Part shown: one piece after another, positions 42,357-54,141 of the stretch
Position numbering within the stretch: the first letter of the stretch is position 1
How the letters are laid out: each line of letters begins with the position of its first letter
Origin: Oopsacas minuta
Lineage: Eukaryota; Porifera; Hexactinellida; Lyssacinosida; Leucopsacidae
Direction of reading: 5' to 3'
Length of the DNA stretch: 64,000 bases
Assembly (NCBI GenBank): GCA_024704765.1
Contig: JAKMXF010000335.1
Span: 1-64,000 of the forward strand
Program-made: the position numbers and the translations under genes
Notes under the pieces: model-generated
What the model saw: only the letters and a program-made list of their open reading frames with translations
Told to the model about the DNA's origin: nothing
Databases searched by the model: none

Positions 42357-43064
42357 GTTGTATCCAGGATGTCCTGCTCTAATTATAAGTATGGGAGCGG
42401 TATTTCAAATTTCAAATTCAATTGAATGTATCCTAATTTCTAATACAAAATTCGAACAATATACCGGTAATTGGATTAATAAGATAAGTATGAATAATAT
42501 CAAGAGTTTAGTACTAAATTTGAAAATAGAGTTCTAACAAGTGATTGAGTACCCAAAATTATTTAACTAATAATACTTCCAAATTTCTTCTTGTTTATGG
42601 GCTCAGAAATTTTGGATTTCAAGCCATGGAAATCTGTTGCTGAATTATGGTGCAAGAGCCAAGATTTAGAATATTCCAATGGTCTCCAAATAGTCAGTGG
42701 TGGACCATTAAGCTGGATAAACAGCAAAGAAGAAACGTGTTCTATTGTAAACTGGTTTCGTTTCTCATCCAATATGATATTCATTTAACTGAACCCCCTT
42801 TCGCATTCAGATGAGTTGCATGGAATAACTTCTACGATATATTCACGGCGCTATAAAGTAAACATTTGCTCTCTCAACTCGACTAAATTATATTTGGAAC
42901 AAATTTCAATTTATTTCAAATATTGATTGTATGTTACTGTAGATATCAGGTACACAAATTCAGTAACTTGTGAAGTAATTGTTACTTGCCAACTTGATTT
43001 GTTAAAAAAAGTATGGGAGCGGCGCTCCCACCCGCTCCCACAGCAGGACACCACTGGTTGTATC
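42357..43064. mobile_element. 692-bp hAT element with perfect 8-bp target duplication
   Basis: Element 42365-43056. The left end is CAGGATGTCCTGCTC and the right end, reversed, is CAGTGGTGTCCTGCTG. GTTGTATC is present on both sides (42357-42364, 43057-43064). It contains a remnant of its transposase (next entry). Confidence 0.88.
42563..42860 (-). pseudogene. hAT transposase C-terminal (dimerisation) remnant
   Basis: On the minus strand CNSSECERGFS is followed by TAA, then MNIILDEKRNQF, SLLFIQLNGPPL and WRPLEYSKSWLLHHNSATD. The order ERGFS-MN-RN-L-INGPPL-W is the conserved end of hAT transposases of the ZBED/ZNF862 type. The rest of the transposase is absent and the frame is broken. Confidence 0.75.
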
Positions 43065-43110
43065 TATGTAATAGCTGTGTTGTATCTAGTATAATCGAAT
43101 GAAAGTACAA

Positions 43111-43866
43111 GACAGTACACGATTATATTATTGGTTGTGTTATACTGATCATTTGGTTCCAGTGCTGCCAAGTGAATTGAGAAAAATATACCGAGATTGA
43201 CCGAAAAATTTACGTAGAAACCAAATTTTTTACGGAGCATTGTAAAATCCCTTAATGACCCCCAACAGGTCGTAATTTGCTTTTACATTTGCCATTAGCT
43301 AACAAATTTTTATTTATAATCATTAATAAATGTAGATATATGGACGCATTCGCGTTTGTAAACAATAAGCTATAATAACTATCAGCATGCAACAAACTAT
43401 CAAAGTACTATTATATATGCTCGTACATACATTTCCGAGGTTGGTACAAACGTTGAGGAATTTTGAATATTAACTTTCAGCGTTAACAAAAAGTATTACA
43501 AGTACATGTAATTCGCTAGAAATACGTAGAAATAAGTCTTCATACGTAGATAGCAGTCAAATTTACGGAGACTTGGCAGCACTAGGTAGCATTGAACCAT
43601 AATGCAGAATACCAATTTACTGGTATTTGCCAAATAATTGTTCTATTCAGATGGTTTTTGTAGAAGTACTTCTATTCATATTTCCTCTGGATTATCCTTC
43701 TCCTACGAATAAATATTCATCAATGCAAACAACAAATAGTATTCAATCAAAAATATCATATACGTACAAGTACACTAAAATAATAGTAATTTATTGATCT
43801 CTAAAGATAAAAATACTCTGTATTTCCATCCTGACATTTACGTGTATCTTTCACTGAGTGTACTTG
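43111..43866. other. Intergenic, 3' of the orphan membrane protein gene
   Basis: AT-rich. No coding or repeat feature beyond low complexity. Confidence 0.4.
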
Positions 43867-44985
43867 TTAAATGAGAGGAGCAGTGAATTGGTTCTGAAAA
43901 TGTGTTCTATATCTAGTCTTACCATTGAAGAACCCCCACAGTAGGATAAACATTGTTGATAATCCATACCCGATAAAAGGAATGAAGAGAATCAAACATG
44001 CTATTGCCATTAGAAGTAATCTTATCCATGATAAAATTACAGTTATATAGTGCGTATACGGATTAGAATTAGACGAATTCCCACATAAGGATAAGTAGAA
44101 AATTGAGGAATCATGTTCTGGGAATATTATTTTTATTGTGCGTGTTAGAGCAGAAATATATTCGGAAGTTAAGAGAATAAATGCTCCAGTGGTGAATATG
44201 CTAAATGTTAAGGAAAAAACCTTTCTCATTCGAATCTGTTTTTCAACCAAATCTTTCCTTTGACATACTTGCAAGTCGACAATTGTCCAGTTTATGACCA
44301 TGATTAACTTCTTGTACTGCTTAACTGCGAAAATCATTGATATTGTTAGCAATAGTCTATCAAGCCAATACCCAATGACGTGGGTATAGCAAATAGATTT
44401 CAGAATCTGTAAAATAATTGAGCATAGTAGAAATACGCATATTATATAAGGTATTCTGTTAGCTTTTATCCAATTTTTCTGTGCCTGTCTTGCTGCTAAA
44501 TACATACATAAACTTCCTATCAGTATTGAATTCATTACCAAACACACATTGTCGAAATAAGGAAACTCTAGCTTGGAAAGCAATATGCGAAGTATTACGC
44601 TTGAGTTCAAATTTTCGGGCTCAATATATGACTGATTTTTGGAAATTTCGTTACCACCTTTCCACTCTATCAAATATTGTATACAGCTAAAATATATTGC
44701 CATCCATTCTACCAGATTTATACAGAGAAGATATTTATATTTTACCAGCTCTGTTTTAGCATTGTAGGCTAACATTTGTTGATGAAGATTATCGTCTCTT
44801 CTTAGATATCCCAGAGTATTTTTCAAAAATTTACTTTTGCGCTTTACAGCATCAAATAAGTATACAAACCAAAAGCAGAATGTGATTGTAAGTAGAAAGA
44901 TTACAGTTACTACCAATGGGAAAAATATTATGTATAGCAAAGCCATTATTTTTGTCAAATAGTGCATACTCTGGTATTTATACAT
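43867..44985 (-). CDS. Orphan multi-pass membrane protein, paralogue of 2438-3487
   Basis: 372 residues. Met14 (MALLYIIFFPLVV) may be the real start, since it aligns better with the paralogue's Met1. Seven or eight hydrophobic segments are seen. Conserved blocks with the gene at 2438 include FCFWFVYLFDAVKRKSKF, AYNAKTELVKYKYLLCINLV, NSILIGSLCMYLAARQAQ, NWTIVDLQV, FYLSLCGNS and GYGLSTMF, with the end YRTHFQNQF-APLI. The family is unknown to me. It is intact, and a truncated tandem copy lies just upstream at 45176-45540. Confidence 0.7.
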   Translation of the reverse strand: MYKYQSMHYLTKIMALLYIIFFPLVVTVIFLLTITFCFWFVYLFDAVKRKSKFLKNTLGYLRRDDNLHQQMLAYNAKTELVKYKYLLCINLVEWMAIYFSCIQYLIEWKGGNEISKNQSYIEPENLNSSVILRILLSKLEFPYFDNVCLVMNSILIGSLCMYLAARQAQKNWIKANRIPYIICVFLLCSIILQILKSICYTHVIGYWLDRLLLTISMIFAVKQYKKLIMVINWTIVDLQVCQRKDLVEKQIRMRKVFSLTFSIFTTGAFILLTSEYISALTRTIKIIFPEHDSSIFYLSLCGNSSNSNPYTHYITVILSWIRLLLMAIACLILFIPFIGYGLSTMFILLWGFFNGKTRYRTHFQNQFTAPLI

Positions 44986-45175
44986 TATGAACTGTGCTAG
45001 TAGGCTGATCTCGAAGATGATTGCAGCAATTGCAAATCATTATATAATGGAAGTGTAATTTATGTATATTGATTACTTTATCACTTCCAGAAATTGACAC
45101 ATAGGCATTTTACAAATGTTGTTGGGTTTGCAAGCAAACTTATTGCAGCATGATATAAAATTAATATAGATAATG

Positions 45176-45540
45176 CTACAACAAATACATCGACCTATCA
45201 TATATATTCGCTGAACAGAAGAGTAAGAATTTCTCGTTCAAAGAATATAATGGTTTTGTAATTGAATTGGATATATTCCTAAAAATTTTTGGGCACCATT
45301 CTGACAAATTTATACAGAAAAGATACTTATATTTTACAAGCTCTGTTTCAGCATTGTAGGCTGACATTTGTTGATGAAGATCATCGTCTCTTCTTATACC
45401 TCAGGGTATCTTTAAAATTTGCTTTTGCGCTTTACAGCATCAAGTAAGCATACAAACCAAAATCAGAAAGTAGATGTATACTTGGAAGTAGAAAGATTAG
45501 AGCAACTAAAATGTGAAAAATGTTATGTATAGCAAAAGCA
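45176..45540 (-). pseudogene. Truncated tandem copy of the orphan membrane protein gene
   Basis: MSAYNAETELVKYKYLFCIN is nearly identical to the neighbour, then the sequence diverges and stops. Upstream, frames broken by small deletions still encode parts of the segment preceding this block. It corresponds to about the first 110 residues only. Confidence 0.7.
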
Positions 45541-45910
45541 TGATTTTTGTCAAATATAATATTTTGCCATATTTATACTTCTACCTCAGCAGCAATTACA
45601 GTGCAATCATGTTGTGTGATAATCATTGTTGTATTATGGAAAGTTTGTTACAAACTACTTCTGTTGCAAACAATTGTCTAGCAAATAACTACTTAATACA
45701 GAAATCGACTGTATGCATTTCTATGACAGTTGTTTGGGAAGACACACACAAGTAAATAATTTAGATAAGGAAATAGTGAAAAACTTGTCTATATTCTTAC
45801 AACAATTAATATAAGCAAGGAATACCTAGGTTATAATCATAAAATCTAGGAATATTTAGTTAAAGTAATCTCGCTCCAAGAGAAACAGTGTATAAGAAAG
45901 GAAATAAAAA
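45541..45910. other. Intergenic
   Basis: AT-rich. Shadow ORF on the plus strand; no gene. Confidence 0.4.
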
Positions 45911-48755
45911 TTATCCCTTCCATCTTCCCCAGAAGCACATCTTAGCCGTTTTCAATTCTTCTGATATATTCTCCAAACTTCTACCTTTCGTTTCTGGTAC
46001 CAGAAAAAACACAGAGCATAAAGCTATCAAACAAAACACACCATACATAATATACATATACCCAAGTAAGAGATGATATACACTCAATATGGATACCGCT
46101 ACAATAAAATTCATAGCCCAATTTACTGTTGTTGCGAGAGATACAGCTTGTCCGCGAACTGATGGAGGAAATAATTCACACAATAGAAGCCAAGCTATAC
46201 TCCCAAAACTTATTTCATAAGCACCTACATAGATCATTAATAGAATCAGAGACAACCATTTCGTAGCAGTAACTGATGTGTGTTGAGAGTTTGACAGTGT
46301 TAAGTTATTAGGGAATATGTATTCTGATTGAGGAGATAGAGTTGTGTTATCACAGTTAGCGAGATGTATGGAAGAGTTATTAGATAGAATTAGGTGTGGA
46401 TCTATAAATGCAATTAATAGGCTACCCAGTAAAAACATGGAAATAGCCAGTAGAAAAATACCGATTAGTGACAGAGGACGACGGCCTAGCTTATCTATTG
46501 TGAAGAAGGTGATTATAGAAAATAGAAACTTGTTAGCTCCAACACCAATAGTAGCTAGTGTAGCAGCTTGATTAGAAGGGAATCCTAACACCTTGAGGAG
46601 AGTAGGTGTGTAGTAGAGTAGACTATTTTGTCCGCTTAACTGCTGGAATAGAACTACCATACATCCTATTAGCATGCGTTGTAGCATGCAGTCTTTCAAA
46701 CGAAATAAATCCCACCTAAATAAATACGGAGTTGTAACTATGAGGAAATCAAGAATAGCTACGAAAGGAATGGTCACCTATAATTAATCGGACACGGATA
46801 TATCTAAATACCCGCTTATATTGAAGTGTGAAATTGTATAAATATGAACCCAAACCGTCACAGTAACCTAAATTTCATCGATCATATCGGATACATGTAA
46901 TTGAACTGGAGCTGACAGTACTATATTCCAAAATTCGTTTATTCGTAATAAATTCCACAATATATATATACCAATGATATCTTCGTTCTTCCAGAATAGC
47001 AGTCCTCATTTCATTGAACTCATCACTTACGTCTGTCTCATAGCCTCTGATCTTCTGTAGGGTCTTAAGAGCTAGCTCTTTCTTACCTTTCATGAGGAGA
47101 AAGCGAGGTGTTCTAGGTAGGAACAGTGTACCTATACCTTGTAATAGAGCTGGTATTATACTCAAACCAAACATGTATCTCCAACCTTCTTGTATATCTA
47201 ACAGATACATGAATATGAAGGTAATTATGTAAATTTATTCGTTCATGCATTGCGGCCTTGATAATAGTTAATGCTTATTCTTTCAAACTATTTCAATAGT
47301 ATATCTATTCCGTAAGACGTACACTTGGATTGCACTTATAAATTTTGTTTCACGAAGGGGTACATCTTATTTGAAAGCATTAGTCAGCTCAACATATGAG
47401 ATTTAATTAAAATTTATACGATTGAGGTCATCCAAGAAACTGGAAAAATTTGTGGTATTGTATATATTCATAAGCTTATTATTATAGAATATTGAATGGC
47501 GGATAGATTAACTATACTCACCCACGAATAAATAGCTCACAGTATAAGCTAGTAGAATTCCTAAACATATTCCTAGCTCATTCAGAGAGACTAGCATTCC
47601 TCTCTTCTTTGAAGGAGCAATTTCACTCACATATACACATTCTGCTGTTGCAGATAGAGATACTCCATAGCCTATTATCAACCTGCCTATAACTAGCAAC
47701 CAGAAACTCTCTGAGAAAATAAGTATTACAGCGCCTACACAGAACACCACTGAGTCTAATATAATGGAAACTTTTCTGCCGAGGAAATCCACGAGAATAC
47801 CACCAGTCAGAGATCCGAAGAAAGCTCCAGCTACTAGTGAACTCACTACGATCTAAGGAAAATGGATTAATTTAGAATTTCATGAAAGAAAATCATTCTT
47901 TATTGTTCTCAATTTATATAAATATGCGATTTGTATAATTCATTTCTTTGCTATTTTCAATGAGTTTCTCAGCTAAGGGTATGATGTCATGTATTCTCAC
48001 TAGATTTCCACCTGCCGAACAGTGTTTCTTCTAAAGAATTATCTTTACAAGGCGCAATGGTGTGAAGAGAACACTGTCCAAAACCAAAAAATAACAATAT
48101 TGCTGTTCGATAGGAATTGGAACGGTCATACTGGAATAGACAAATTTCCCTAAGTGTGCATAGATTAAATTTCACACACCCTATGTATTAAGAAAATTGG
48201 GATAGCACACGAGGTCAGATATCGCGCACTCTCATAACTATTTGCAAAAATCACGCAGCCAGATAAATTCCTGACATACATATAGGTGGATATAATGAGG
48301 ATGCCTGTACATACACATATGCTAGTAACTGTAAGTAGTGTCACTAGCGTGTAATATAAATATTATCTTACCTCACTTCTAACAATTCCTAAACAAAATT
48401 CAATCCTCAGTTGCAGAATAGCACCTGATATAATTCCCAAATCATATCCAAACAGTACCCCACCAGCGATAGCCAATACAGCAGCAGAATAAAGATAAAT
48501 ATTCCCATGAATATATGCTATGAGCCTAGCAGTATAACTTTTCTGTGTTACGAGGCTATCACTTGCTATAGATCCATGTTCTGTAGATTTTATATTAGAT
48601 AAGAAAGGCGTAGAATCTTCTGTACATAACTCTGCATTTGCTAATGTATTACAGTCGTTTGTGTCCATATCTAAAAGATAATGAGAAATTGTTGCTTCAA
48701 TTTTGTTATAACTGAAGAGGCCCATGCAATCAAATGCCCCCGAAAATCTGCTCAC
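45911..48755 (-). CDS. SLC2A12: Facilitated glucose transporter, GLUT12/SLC2A12-like
   Basis: Four exons with consistent phases: 48372-48755, 47522-47852, 46972-47197 and 45911-46715, giving 581 residues (GLUT12 about 617). TM1 carries GGVLFGYDLGIISGAILQ. Exon 2 has SSLVAGAFFGSLTGGILVDF and the GRK sugar-transporter signature, then CVYVSEIAPSKKRG and SLNELGICLGI. Exon 3 has GWRYMFGL and LPRTPRFLL. Exon 4 has QQLSGQNSLLYY in TM7, DKLGRRPLS, a large glycosylated loop between TM9 and TM10 (NNSSIHLANCDNTT), ELFPPSVRGQA and PETKGRSLENI. The long exofacial loop 9 and the SLNEL motif favour class III GLUT10/12. It would move hexoses across the plasma membrane. The Met at 48755 was taken as start; Met30 is an alternative. 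Confidence 0.88.
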
Positions 48756-49257
48756 AAAGCCCTATACAATATCATTATCCTTGTGTTTATTATTTCACGA
48801 TTCTGACATTATTGATGTAAATGTATAAATAGTTATTAATGTATTTAAAGTGGAGTTCGCCTATTTATGAATCGTACTTTGCATGAATTTTCCTTGCTAA
48901 TACATGAATTTACTATTATACTCACTATCTACTTCACAAAAATGCAATCTATGTTTATTTAACTCTTTTTTAGATTGCCTGTTCAGAGTTCAGACATAAA
49001 CATATACCTGTGTGTGTGTGTGTAATGAATTTGTGGAGTAAGGCATTCTAGGTTGCTATACAACTTGCAATGTACGTAGTTTTGTTCCAATATATATATA
49101 TCAATCCCTATGCTTAATTACTTAAGAATAGTTAATATCTATTGTTTAATTATTCCTGTAAGATACATAAGAGCATGGATAACTTAGAACTTTCCTTGAA
49201 AGCTCCCGAGAAGACTGCAAGCGAGCTATGTATATTCTGATATCTGATACGTTGGCA
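48756..49257. other. Intergenic
   Basis: AT-rich, with a (TG)n microsatellite near 49010-49022. No gene. Confidence 0.45.
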
Positions 49258-49908
49258 TTACACATCCGATAACAAGAGCATAGCTATAGTAGATAGTAAT
49301 AATAGCAAGCTGCTAGTTATACCAACTGCTGAGCTGTGGTAACATGAATTACAAGTATATTCGCTACATATTTCTGGTAGTGAGAATGCAGAGAATGGAA
49401 GTGTTCCATTTTTATATGTAGCCATATTTACTACTACTATTAATTCTTTAGAGTCTATCTTAACGGAAGCAGCGTAGATAACTGGTAATCCATTCTCTAT
49501 AACGACTCGAGCTGTGAAATTGGTCATAAAAAGAATGAAAGTTCCTTCAGTACTTTCTATAGCATTAGCGAATATATCCCAAGTATTGAAGGAAAATGGG
49601 AAGAGAGATGGTATGGAAAATTGTTTACTAATACATTGATCATCTGTAATACTAAAAGTTTGATTATCATATTGACTAGCGAAATAGAAACTATCAATAA
49701 TTATTCCTGATACGATAGCAGTTGAGTTGAGAATTTGTAGCCTTCTCGATACGTCGTGAACTACATTATATCGCGGAAATTTGATTGTCATATTTCCGAA
49801 AGAGAACGTTGCTGATCCCTGAAACGAAAAACTCTCAGAGAGTTGAGGAAATCGCCCATTTGTTACACGAATCAACGTAAAAAGTAGTATAAATATTATT
49901 TCATTCAT
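49258..49908 (-). CDS. GPI-mucin family member E, intact, without a stalk
   Basis: 216 residues starting at MNEIIFILLFTLIRVTNG, a good signal peptide; an upstream in-frame Met would add 10 residues and spoil it. The ectodomain has FPQLSESFSFQGSATFSF, RYNVVHDVSRRLQI, DDQCISKQF, NTWDIFANAIESTEGTF, IENGLPVIYA and FSAFSLPEICSEYTCNSCYH. The serine/threonine stalk is missing: the sequence goes straight to SSAVGITSSLLLLLSTIAM and ends LLLSDV, a GPI-type tail. It is the only copy in the window with an unbroken frame, so it defines the core domain. Confidence 0.75.
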   Translation of the reverse strand: MNEIIFILLFTLIRVTNGRFPQLSESFSFQGSATFSFGNMTIKFPRYNVVHDVSRRLQILNSTAIVSGIIIDSFYFASQYDNQTFSITDDQCISKQFSIPSLFPFSFNTWDIFANAIESTEGTFILFMTNFTARVVIENGLPVIYAASVKIDSKELIVVVNMATYKNGTLPFSAFSLPEICSEYTCNSCYHSSAVGITSSLLLLLSTIAMLLLSDV

Positions 49909-50345
49909 CTTATAATTATGAAATTTGAAGAATAACATATTTAATATACAGAATGTGTACTGAATCTTTTCTTTCTACAGTTCAACAGACCATAATTTTC
50001 ATTTCTATGTATAAGAAAATTCAATATCTTTGAAAAGATGAAATGACCTAGAACGAACCCATACATATATACTTAGTTGCATTTAAGCCATTTATTCAAC
50101 TTAACATATACATAATAACCTTATAAGTACAAGATAAATCTCTTAGAATTAGCTGAATGACATGAACGCTTTACTTTTGTTTAATTGTGTGTAATTTGAC
50201 TTTCTCAAATAAAATATAGACTTATTATCTAGACAAATTCTAAAACTTTATTAACAACTTGTGCTTACCCTCCATTATGAATAATTAACATTAATTATCA
50301 GAATTATCCATTGAATTGGATCGTTATTAGTGCTAGCAATACTGT

Positions 50346-50507
50346 TAAAGCAATCTAAAAAACTTAGGATGGAATAAACTGGACAATTCTTGATTTAGAG
50401 ATCAGTCTTATCAGCGGATTCGGTTTTATGTCTGTAATGATATGGCATTGTGTCAGAGGTAGAACTGGTTATAGAACACATTTCCCAATTCCTCTCATTG
50501 AAATGTT
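50346..50507 (+). pseudogene. Relic of the orphan membrane protein family
   Basis: KQSKKLRME followed by a frame break and NWTILDLEI matches KQYRKLKM-INWTIIDLQ of the gene at 2438. After a large deletion, GFGFMSVMIWHCVRGRTGYR and THFPIPLI match its C-terminus. It is the fourth locus of the family in this window. Confidence 0.75.
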
Positions 50508-50666
50508 TGAAGGATCATTAACTATACATCAAATTGTTATAAGCTACTTTGTTTGACATTGCTCCATTTTTTAGTGTGCTACCCATGTTCATTTTCTTTT
50601 ATTTTTCTACAAATATTCTACTAACTATTTCCTCTAATCTACTAGTAATACTACATACATATATGT

Positions 50667-50985
50667 ACTAGCGGTTCCAAACCCATTTTATCATATATCA
50701 ATTATAACACATTCTGTGGACCCCTCCTCCATAGTCTACAATATAAATTTCGGAGAAAATATGGCCCCTGCTGTCAATGGACCTCATGTTGGAAACTTTG
50801 CTATATACTATATTTGATCCTTGGTTTATTAGTATTGTATATTATTTAGGGATTTCTATACATTGCTATTGGAGGATTCATATATTAATTGGAGTGTTTC
50901 CAATCTTTTGCATCATGGACACCCTTTCAATTGTCTCTCCCATAGACTATTGTACTTTTCGTGCCCCCAGGTTGAGAAACAATGA
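50667..50985. mobile_element. hAT-like repeat, copy 1
   Basis: The left part TAGCGGTTCCAAACCCATTT through ACACATTCTGTGGACCCCTC and CATAGTCTACAATATAAATT matches the reverse complement of 63720-63812. The right end, reversed, reads CATTGTTTCTCAACCTGGGG, a typical hAT end. The flanking octamers are only partly alike. Confidence 0.5.
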
Positions 50986-51096
50986 TATACTGTAAATGAA
51001 TGAAATTCGCTGGGAAATGTAATGTACTAAATTCTAGGGATCTAGGTTATATTTCCAGGAAAAATATATTAACATAAGACAGGAGATTAAAGCATG

Positions 51097-52365
51097 TTAG
51101 AAGAATTGGAGACATCCAGTATCCTTCTGACACACAACTATAATATGTCCAGTATTGTCTAGCACTATTCCAAATGGATTAACGAACTCCCCGATGCCCT
51201 GACCATTCTTCCCAAACTTATGTATCTGTTCTCCCTCCTGATTGAACACATACACACAATGATTGGTGTAGTCACTCATAATTATGTTATACTCTCTGTC
51301 TATGTCGAAAGAGTATGAACAAACTACTTGCTTGTCACTACCATGGGTTATCAATCTATTCATTAGTTTGTGATTTGAGTTAAACACGAAAATACATGGA
51401 TCACTGGAATCTAGTACCAATACTCTGTCTCGTGAAATCTTAACGTCACGTGGCTTGCTGAACAAGCCAATTCCAAGCATAGAATGAAACTCGAGATCTT
51501 GAGTTAAGACCTGAACTCTGTTATTATTATAATCACATATATAGAGATTGTTAGTTCTCGCAGAGGTGGTTAGACCATGTGGACTGCTGAATTGAAGTTC
51601 TCCGCTACCTTGAGCGCCAGCACTCTTGACTAGTTTCCCATCTAGTTCATACTCACACACACAACTACTACCATGCTGTGCAACGAACACATTATTTTCA
51701 GATATACAAATTCCTACTGGAAAACATACCTTCTCACTAAACATGAAGAGGTAGTCTCCGTTACAGGTAAACACTTGTATACGGTTGTTGGCCATATCTG
51801 CTACGTAAATATTCTCAGTTTTGTAATCCACTGCTATACATCTTGAATTGTTTAGTTCTCCTGGAGATTTTAGGCTGGACGATTTCTTGCAGCAGTAATT
51901 AGTAGGCAGCTGTTTGGCCTTGTAGTCTGGAATAACAGGCTTTACTTGAGGAGAGAAATTGCGGGTTGGAGGTATGTTAGTTTGATCGTTAAGTTTTATA
52001 TTTCCTAACTGTTCGATGTCTTTCTCGAATAGATAATCCCACTTAAATTCAATGAAACTGTCTGTCTCTGTTGTTAGTTCTGTTATTTTAGAATTGATTA
52101 ATGTTATAACACCTTCTCGTGTGTCAGTTACCTTATTTGATTTAAGAGTATTTGAACTGATAGATTTAATGTTGTTTAGAGATTCTAACAATTCTTGTAT
52201 TTCTTTAGTGTTTTTGTTATAGTCATCCTCAATTTGATCAATACGAGAGAGGAGGATCCTCTCTCGTATTTGTAGAGCTTCATGCGATCTCTTAAAGCTG
52301 TCTTGAATATTTTTTCGACTGTCATTTATCAGTTCTGCGAAATTTGCTTTTTGATTGCTAGCCAT
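51097..52365 (-). CDS. NHL-repeat coiled-coil protein, intact copy
   Basis: 422 residues, single exon. Residues about 20-115 form a coiled coil (FKRSHEALQIRERILLSRID). From about 160 to the end is an NHL beta-propeller of roughly five or six blades: [64 protein letters not shown], then NPFGIVLDNTGHIIVV. The layout is that of TRIM-NHL proteins (TRIM2/3/71-like) but with neither RING nor B-box, so E3 ligase activity is not expected. Propellers of this type bind RNA or protein. The decayed copies at 14007-15289 and 29393-30658 are paralogues, the latter much closer. Confidence 0.82.
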   Translation of the reverse strand: MASNQKANFAELINDSRKNIQDSFKRSHEALQIRERILLSRIDQIEDDYNKNTKEIQELLESLNNIKSISSNTLKSNKVTDTREGVITLINSKITELTTETDSFIEFKWDYLFEKDIEQLGNIKLNDQTNIPPTRNFSPQVKPVIPDYKAKQLPTNYCCKKSSSLKSPGELNNSRCIAVDYKTENIYVADMANNRIQVFTCNGDYLFMFSEKVCFPVGICISENNVFVAQHGSSCVCEYELDGKLVKSAGAQGSGELQFSSPHGLTTSARTNNLYICDYNNNRVQVLTQDLEFHSMLGIGLFSKPRDVKISRDRVLVLDSSDPCIFVFNSNHKLMNRLITHGSDKQVVCSYSFDIDREYNIIMSDYTNHCVYVFNQEGEQIHKFGKNGQGIGEFVNPFGIVLDNTGHIIVVCQKDTGCLQFF

Positions 52366-53969
52366 TTAATACAGGTATTCTTTGGATAGTTTGTGAATTA
52401 TAGTTGATATATTTATGCCTAATGAGTTAGATGGAAAGTTATAATTTACAAAGATTTTGTTTTTTATATTATTGCATATTTATTAGTTTGGATTACTTAT
52501 GGTACTAATTAAATACTCATTAGTGCTGCAATTGGACTATGTAGAAGATTGAAGAGTATGAATGTTTGACTAGCAACTTATTATTAAATTCTAGATACAA
52601 TACAATACAATACACTCTATTGCAGCTGTTCCTAACCTGTGGTTCATGTTACCATGTACCCCTTGGTAGTCCACGGACGACAGCAGGGGGTCAACGCGAT
52701 CTTAAAATCCGAGCAGTCTACGGCAAGGTGTCAAGAAATTGTGTTAAAATTGGCATATGCATCGAAAACTGATGATAGCTGCTTATATCAAAGCTCAGAA
52801 ATGATGAAAATACATCAGAGGTGAAACCGATCGAGTCATAAAAACTGCTGACCTTTTCCATTGCTATCATATACATAATTAAAATACCATTGTTGGTAGT
52901 TTATTAAAGCTAATATTAAGTCCTTTGTTCTTGAATATAATATACAAGTAATTTGAAGAGGATCCGTAAATTAGGTAAGATGTGTCTGTTGTTCCAACAT
53001 ACTATTAATAAAAATACATCGTATATGATCTCTAATACAGCGAATGTAAATTCTTCAAAGATAAGGATTGTCCAGGTGTGTTATTGCTACTATCATGTTT
53101 GTAATTAGAATGTATGTTTATTCGACTGTAGTAGACTTGTGATGAATAATTACTAAAAATGTTCTCACTATTAATATATTTCAAACAGCTTCTCGATCAA
53201 TTTGAGTTTCATGTTTTGTTGAAAAGTGCAAAAGTACTTAACCACACTTTTGTAGGTCAGACTAATTTAGTGCTTCATGTTACGCTCTCACTAAAAACTT
53301 ATATGGCTGATCATATGTCTGCTATATTGTCCACTTTGGATGGTATGCATAGATCTAATAGCAAGAATAAGGGGTGCACATCTTTAGATCAGTACTCAGC
53401 GTAGTCCTTTTATCTCTAATTCTGTCGTATCTATAAACCATATCTGAATCAAGCAGCAAACTGCTATCACTTATCAAACCACTGTGTATTTAATTTTCTA
53501 ACTCGAGGAACAAATGCAACGGTAAGTTTAAATTGGAATTCTATTTTCATATTATAAAGCTCATTCAACACAAAGTAGAGCTCGGGTAAGACTTACCTCT
53601 TATCAGATAGTAGTATCTAAGAAACAAAATTTATTAGAACTACTATCTGAGTGTACGTACTTATTAATTTGTCTGATTTGACTTCCTCCAAAATCGGACA
53701 AATTTGCAAATCTGCTATAAGTATTATCTTAAGCAAGGTCCCTTCAAAACTATTCACCAATTACAAATATCATAATTTCTACCATATTACTGAGGTAATA
53801 ACACTCATATCCAGTAATCAAGTATATACAAGGAGTAATAATGAACACTCTTAATTAAGTTTCAATTAATTAGGGCACAATCATAGGTCAAATTAATCTC
53901 AAATAAGATAGGTGATTCACTCAAATATGAGCTATAGACGGATATGATTAGCATACTAGTTAGGTGTTA
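52366..53969. other. Intergenic with a hAT-like end
   Basis: CAGCTGTTCCTAACCTGTGG at 52623 is a hAT-type end of the same kind as the 50667 and 63660 elements; GTCCACGGACGACAGCAGGG follows. ORFs at 53159-53404 and 53651-53854 (plus) are short and unmatched. Confidence 0.4.
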
Positions 53970-54141
53970 CAGTAGAAGCTCGCCTACCCGGGGCACCTTG
54001 ATGTCACTTCAAAAGCGCCCAGGTTTGGGAGGTCCCCAGTTTGAGTGTACCCAGGTTTGTAGAGCGGATTTTACATGGAACAAACTAAAGTTAATGAAAT
54101 GTGGTGGTTAAGTGACCGCCCCAGTTTCCGAGCTTCTACTA
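53970..54141. mobile_element. 172-bp MITE flanked by TA
   Basis: The left end is CAGTAGAAGCTCGCCTACCC and the right end, reversed, is TAGTAGAAGCTCGGAAACTG; GGGGC follows in both. TA flanks both sides (53968-53969, 54142-54143). Confidence 0.7.

Larger units (their letters stand above)
42294..43110. repeat. 22-bp minisatellite split by a hAT insertion
   Basis: TATGTAATACCTGTGTTGTA-type units of 22 bp occur about three and a half times up to 42364. Two more (one with AATAGCTG) occur right after 43057. The element at 42365-43056 lies between them. Confidence 0.8.

Noticed and set aside
42294-42364. CRISPR-like direct repeats
   Set aside because: The 22-bp units are contiguous with no spacers and the genome is animal; it is a minisatellite.
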